Part shown: positions 33,427-36,567 of the stretch, in pieces
Position numbering within the stretch: the first letter of the stretch is position 1
Layout of the letters: every line of letters begins with the position of its first letter
NCBI GenBank assembly: GCA_029976805.1
Contig: JAPOLY010000021.1
Location: 1-36,567 of the forward strand
Source of the DNA: a bacterium
GTDB lineage: Bacteria; Planctomycetota; UBA8108; UBA1146
DNA length: 36,567 nt
Direction: 5' to 3'
Made by a program: the position numbers and the translations under genes
Notes under the pieces: generated by a model
What the model saw: only the letters and a program-made list of their open reading frames with translations
The model's database searches: none
What the model was told of the DNA's origin: nothing

Positions 33427-33879
33427 ATGGAGCGCACGCTCATTCTACTCAAGCCCGATGCCGTCCAGAGACGCCTCATCGGCCCAATTCTCGAAAGATT
33501 TGAAAGAAAAGGCCTGAAGGTCGTGGGAATGAAACTGATGCAAATCAGCGACGAATTGGCCGCAACCCACTACGGCGACCACAAAGGGAAACCCTTTTAT
33601 GACGGACTCGTCAGTTTCATGACCTCCGCACCGGTGGTGGCGATGGCGCTTGAGGGCAACAAGGCGATCAGTGTCTGCCGCAAGTTGATGGGGGCGACCT
33701 TCGGTTGCGATGCCGAGGCGGGAACGATCCGCGGGGATTTCGGAATTTCCAACGGTTTCAATCTTGTTCACGGTTCCGACAGTCCGGAAGCCGCCGAGCG
33801 TGAGTTGGGACTCTTCTTCAATGAAGGTGAAATTCTGGAATACGGCCTCATCGACGACTCCTGGAACGCCGCAGAGTAA
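33427..33879 (+). CDS. ndk: Nucleoside diphosphate kinase
   Basis: Transfers the gamma phosphate of ATP to nucleoside diphosphates through a phosphohistidine. The 150-residue protein begins MERTLILLKPDAVQRRLIG. It has the active-site NLVHGSDSPEAAERELGLFF with phospho-acceptor His115. IRGDFGIS is the nucleotide-site segment. The ATG at 33427 has GGAGG seven bases upstream; the frame is open from 33217 but that part is non-coding. It ends in a strong terminator, so it is probably monocistronic. Confidence 0.96.
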   Translation: MERTLILLKPDAVQRRLIGPILERFERKGLKVVGMKLMQISDELAATHYGDHKGKPFYDGLVSFMTSAPVVAMALEGNKAISVCRKLMGATFGCDAEAGTIRGDFGISNGFNLVHGSDSPEAAERELGLFFNEGEILEYGLIDDSWNAAE

Positions 33880-33887
33880 TGGTTCAG

Positions 33888-33919
33888 AAACCGGTGGGGT
33901 GAATCACCTCACCGGTTTT
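33888..33919 (+). terminator. Rho-independent terminator of ndk
   Basis: A 14-bp stem (33888-33901 with 33905-33918) has one G.T pair and an AAT triloop, followed by TTTT from 33916. It begins 8 bases after the ndk stop and ends about 20 bases before the next start. Confidence 0.88.
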
Positions 33920-33938
33920 CGCTCCATTTGCAAACACC

Positions 33939-35510
33939 ATGGTTTCCAGCGATCGCTCTTCTGGACTTCGCCGGGAGGAGGTCACCCTCCTGGTCTCTGA
34001 ACTCTCCTCCATTCTGGAGGGGCAACGCATCGGTAAGGTCTACGATGCTCCTCATGGCAACCTGAGAATTGTGATCGGGTCCGGATCATCCCGAATGCAC
34101 CTGTTGATCTCTGTCCATCCCGGAACGTCACGCATGGTTTTACTGAAGGGGTCTCTCCCCGCTCCCGATCGACCGGGGGAAAAGGTAGCCCGCTTGCGAA
34201 CCCTGCTCTCCGGTGCCCTTGTCGATCAGGTGGATCAGCCGGGTGGAGACCGAATGATGCGCCTGAGATTGGCTTTTGGTCCCCAAAAACGTCATCGCCG
34301 GGATCTGTTGCTGGAGTTGTTTGGCCGTCAGGGGCGGCTCCTGGTCCTCGAGGGGAAACCGGCGAGAGTTCGCTTTGTCACGGGCCGGGGGGGGATCGGG
34401 AATGGCGAACCCTATCAATATCCTCAAGCTCCCCGTAATGAAGATGTCCGGATTGCAGGGGGAGTTTCTCCGACACTGCCCTTCGACCCGTTTCAACATA
34501 TCCCTGTTGAGGAGCGAACCGGTGAAACACCGTTCCACCATTGGTTGGGTCCCCAACTTCATGATCGTGAAGAGCGTTTGATTCTCGAAGGCAGGATTCG
34601 CGAGGGACAACAGGAGTTGAATCGGCAGCGAAAAGTACTGACCCGGCGCCTGGAGAACCTGCAGCGAGATCTTCAGCGATCCCTCGATTGGGAGTGGTGG
34701 CAGAATCGCGGAGAATTGCTGAAGTCGGTTCTCCATCAACTCAAGAGAGGAATGTCATCGATTGAGGTCGACGATTGGTACAGGGAAGGATCTCCCAAAG
34801 TGGAGATCGAGTTGATTGCAGAAAAAACCCCGATTCAAAATGTGGAGCGATATTTCCACAAGGCTCGCAAGGGCAAGCGATCTATCGAATTGTTGACCGA
34901 GCGAACCGGCGATACCCAGATTCTGTGCGACGAATTGGAATCTCTCCAGCACGAGAGTGAACAGTTGAAATCGCAGGAGAAGTTGAACGCCGAACAAATT
35001 GAGGACTGGTTGCACAGGGCTCTCCGGTGGTGCTCGCGTCATGGAAAGAAGAAACAGGCGCCGAAGGAACAGCGTCAGCGAGGGCGAGGAAAAGAAGAGA
35101 AGCGGCCCTTCATGCGCTATCGATCCAGGGAAGGACTGGAGATTCTGGTTGGCAGAAGTGCCAGAGAGAATGACGACCTCAGTATCCGAACAGCCCGTGG
35201 TAACGATCTCTTCTTCCACATTGCTGGAAAACCGGGGCCACACGTTTTACTTCGGGTTCCAAGAGGAGAAGTGGCTTCTCCGGAAAGCATCGACGACGCC
35301 GCGTATGTTGCGGCTTATCGCTCCGGGTGGAGAGGTCCTGGTGGAGTGGCCGTTCACTGGACCGAATCCAAATTTGTTCGCAAGCCAAAGGGATTGCCAC
35401 CGGGCAAGGTCCTTATCGATCGTGAACGTGAGCATTGGGTGACACCCCGAGAAAACGGTTTGGCCACTTTGCGGAATCCTGAAGACGATGGGCTCAAGCC
35501 CACGTCCTGA
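33939..35510 (+). CDS. rqcH: NFACT family protein, RqcH/Rqc2 homologue
   Basis: RqcH binds stalled 50S subunits with peptidyl-tRNA and recruits tRNA-Ala to add C-terminal alanine tails that mark incomplete proteins. The 523-residue protein has the NFACT-N domain (about 10-200) with D104-R105 matching the functionally required Asp-Arg pair. A helical coiled-coil middle (about 215-380) follows, then a basic linker (KKKQAPKEQRQRGRGKEEK). The NFACT-R domain at the C-terminus has FMRYRSREGLEILVGRSARENDDLS-type sequence and DLFFHIAGKPGPHVLLR. It directly follows the ndk terminator with no clear ribosome site before its ATG, so the start is slightly uncertain. No rqcP or ltn-like gene is nearby. Confidence 0.9.
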   Translation: MVSSDRSSGLRREEVTLLVSELSSILEGQRIGKVYDAPHGNLRIVIGSGSSRMHLLISVHPGTSRMVLLKGSLPAPDRPGEKVARLRTLLSGALVDQVDQPGGDRMMRLRLAFGPQKRHRRDLLLELFGRQGRLLVLEGKPARVRFVTGRGGIGNGEPYQYPQAPRNEDVRIAGGVSPTLPFDPFQHIPVEERTGETPFHHWLGPQLHDREERLILEGRIREGQQELNRQRKVLTRRLENLQRDLQRSLDWEWWQNRGELLKSVLHQLKRGMSSIEVDDWYREGSPKVEIELIAEKTPIQNVERYFHKARKGKRSIELLTERTGDTQILCDELESLQHESEQLKSQEKLNAEQIEDWLHRALRWCSRHGKKKQAPKEQRQRGRGKEEKRPFMRYRSREGLEILVGRSARENDDLSIRTARGNDLFFHIAGKPGPHVLLRVPRGEVASPESIDDAAYVAAYRSGWRGPGGVAVHWTESKFVRKPKGLPPGKVLIDREREHWVTPRENGLATLRNPEDDGLKPTS

Positions 35511-35550
35511 TCCTGTTGCAGATCAGGGGATTCGAACTGATTCAGGGGCC

Positions 35551-35579
35551 TATACAGTTTAGAGGGTTTGACTTATAAT
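35551..35579 (+). promoter_or_regulatory. Probable sigma-70 promoter of the lipoprotein gene
   Basis: A perfect TATAAT (35574-35579) has TATACA 17 bases upstream (35551-35556, 4 of 6 to consensus). Transcription would begin near 35586, giving a leader of about 38 bases before the ATG at 35624. The region lies between rqcH and the lipoprotein gene. Confidence 0.6.
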
Positions 35580-35623
35580 CATCCGATCCCGAAAGTTGCA
35601 CAAAGATAGAAATCGAGAGCGAA

Positions 35624-36358
35624 ATGCCCATGTCCTTTTCTGTATCGGCGATCGCACAGTGGCGGATCTCCTCGTCCAGCCACGTCATCCTGTGGATGAT
35701 TATGTGTCTGCCTCTTTTGGCGGGTTGTACGCCTTCGAATACCTCGGCGAGAGATACTGAGGATTTCGACGCAATCGAGGCCGCCAAAACGATCACACGT
35801 AATGAGGACAAAGCCACAGCCCTGGTTCAGGAGGTGGTCGATACTGTCGACCTTGAGGACGAGGAGAGTCTTCGCAAGGGATTAGAGAGTTACAAAGAGG
35901 CGGTGGCTCTGCTGGATGAATCTGTCCGACTGGCGCGAAGTTCCACAGGCCCGCGACTTCAGCGATTCTCCTTGAGAAACAGAATCGCAAATGGTTATAC
36001 GGTTCTCTACGCCATGGCGGATGAAAAATGCACTCCTTTGGAAGAGGAGGGATTGCGTCCTTCGGAGGAATTGCTGCGCAATCGTGCTGAATCGAAGCTG
36101 GAAGCGGAGAAATGGTTGAAATTGGCCCGGCGTGACATGGAAACCCATTTGGCCAATACTTCCATCCAATTCCAATCTCCTGAACATTACTGGGAGTTGC
36201 ACAAGATTTACGTGCAGTTGGCTGATTTCAGAAGTGCGCGTGAGACCCTGATTCGCATGAAAGATAATTTTGGAAACCGAATCGGTAACAATGACCGCAG
36301 GGAAATCGAATCCAGGATCCGCTACTTCGCCCAGAAGATCCTCGACGAGGGGAACTGA
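35624..36358 (+). CDS. Predicted lipoprotein with helical (TPR-like) body
   Basis: A 244-residue exported protein. Residues 20-34 are hydrophobic and end in the lipobox LLAGC, so Cys35 would be lipidated after signal peptidase II cleavage. The mature part is almost wholly helical and charged, with LESYKEAVALLDESVRLA and LADFRSARETLIRMK resembling tetratricopeptide-type helix pairs. Such proteins often act in envelope assembly or as scaffolds. I do not recognise a named family. It has its own promoter with a perfect -10 box and a strong terminator-like hairpin downstream, so it is likely monocistronic. Confidence 0.8.
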   Translation: MPMSFSVSAIAQWRISSSSHVILWMIMCLPLLAGCTPSNTSARDTEDFDAIEAAKTITRNEDKATALVQEVVDTVDLEDEESLRKGLESYKEAVALLDESVRLARSSTGPRLQRFSLRNRIANGYTVLYAMADEKCTPLEEEGLRPSEELLRNRAESKLEAEKWLKLARRDMETHLANTSIQFQSPEHYWELHKIYVQLADFRSARETLIRMKDNFGNRIGNNDRREIESRIRYFAQKILDEGN

Positions 36359-36390
36359 AGCGAAGTTTTTGTCTGACCTTTGATCATTCA

Positions 36391-36417
36391 GGCTGTTACC
36401 GGAATCCGGTAACAGCC
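36391..36417 (+). terminator. Terminator-like hairpin after the lipoprotein gene
   Basis: A perfect 12-bp stem (36391-36402 with 36406-36417) with an AAT triloop lies 32 bases after the stop. The following TGCTTTCAATTTTC is only moderately T-rich, so efficiency is uncertain. It is symmetrical and could serve a convergent gene beyond the window. Confidence 0.75.
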
Positions 36418-36567
36418 TGCTTTCAATTTTCGCTGATTCGACCTTATTTGACCGATATCCCTCTTTGGAAAGGGTCTGGCTTCTGCTTGCCGATCCGTGA
36501 TTTGCCGGCATTTCGATCCCGATGCTAGTCTTCGGTGGCCTCCCATCCGGGCAGGTCCTGTCCCTGT

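Noticed and set aside
35506..35527. CCTGATC/GATCAGG hairpin after rqcH as a terminator
   Set aside because: The 7-bp stem has an 8-base loop and no T-run.

Overview
This 36.6 kb window comes from a bacterial chromosome and is densely coded on both strands. I see no rRNA, tRNA, CRISPR array, phage or insertion sequence. The organism looks like a heterotroph that oxidises acyl-CoAs. The first gene is a secreted M4-type metallopeptidase with MopE-like Asp/Cys repeats and a dockerin-like tail ending in a Cys/Pro-rich segment. That architecture is typical of Planctomycetota and some neighbouring marine lineages. Assignment to Planctomycetota is inference; no marker gene here proves it.

Layout. 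(1) 86-4396: secreted multidomain protease with a strong terminator. (2) 4685-10306: a tight operon of 3-hydroxyacyl-CoA dehydrogenase, acyl-CoA dehydrogenase, MeaB-type GTPase, a second acyl-CoA dehydrogenase and thiolase, with 1-4 bp overlaps at two junctions, followed by a small membrane protein. (3) 10312-12053: rsmG, divergent from a methionine sulfoxide reductase gene that reads as one MsrB-MsrA fusion with an in-frame TGA exactly at the MsrA catalytic cysteine, i.e. a probable selenoprotein. (4) 12060-16908: transport block with a CstA family protein, a two-subunit sodium/solute symporter and an EamA exporter. (5) 17157-19325: exported protein carrying two prolyl isomerase folds, parvulin and cyclophilin. 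(6) 19353-23537: enoyl-CoA hydratase, thiolase, isopropylmalate dehydrogenase-like protein and a YgfZ-type protein with a coding minisatellite. (7) 23534-26537 on the minus strand: ETF:quinone oxidoreductase followed by a LeuA-like synthase. (8) 26686-28956: histidine ammonia-lyase with an unusual Ala-Cys-Gly cofactor triad, convergent with a methyltransferase. (9) 29156-33218: hotdog protein, primary sigma factor and a sigma-54 activator. (10) 33427-36358: ndk, RqcH/NFACT and a lipoprotein.

How the parts fit: regions 2 and 6 supply all four steps of beta-oxidation (dehydrogenase, hydratase, 3-hydroxyacyl dehydrogenase, thiolase). ETF-QO would pass electrons from the acyl-CoA dehydrogenases to quinone; the ETF subunits are not in the window. 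MeaB points to a B12-dependent acyl-CoA mutase encoded elsewhere. The protease, symporters and histidine ammonia-lyase fit growth on peptides, amino acids and organic acids.

The most notable observations are the putative Sec-containing MsrB-MsrA fusion, the natural Ala-Cys-Gly histidine ammonia-lyase, an acyl-CoA dehydrogenase lacking Glu at both known catalytic positions, the dual-fold PPIase, and convergent genes whose stop codons meet inside short palindromes. No gene-free stretch exceeds 300 bases. The largest gaps (4457-4684, 16909-17156, 31423-31649, 36418-36567) showed no convincing gene or RNA. Bases 1-85 hold only the leader of the first gene.
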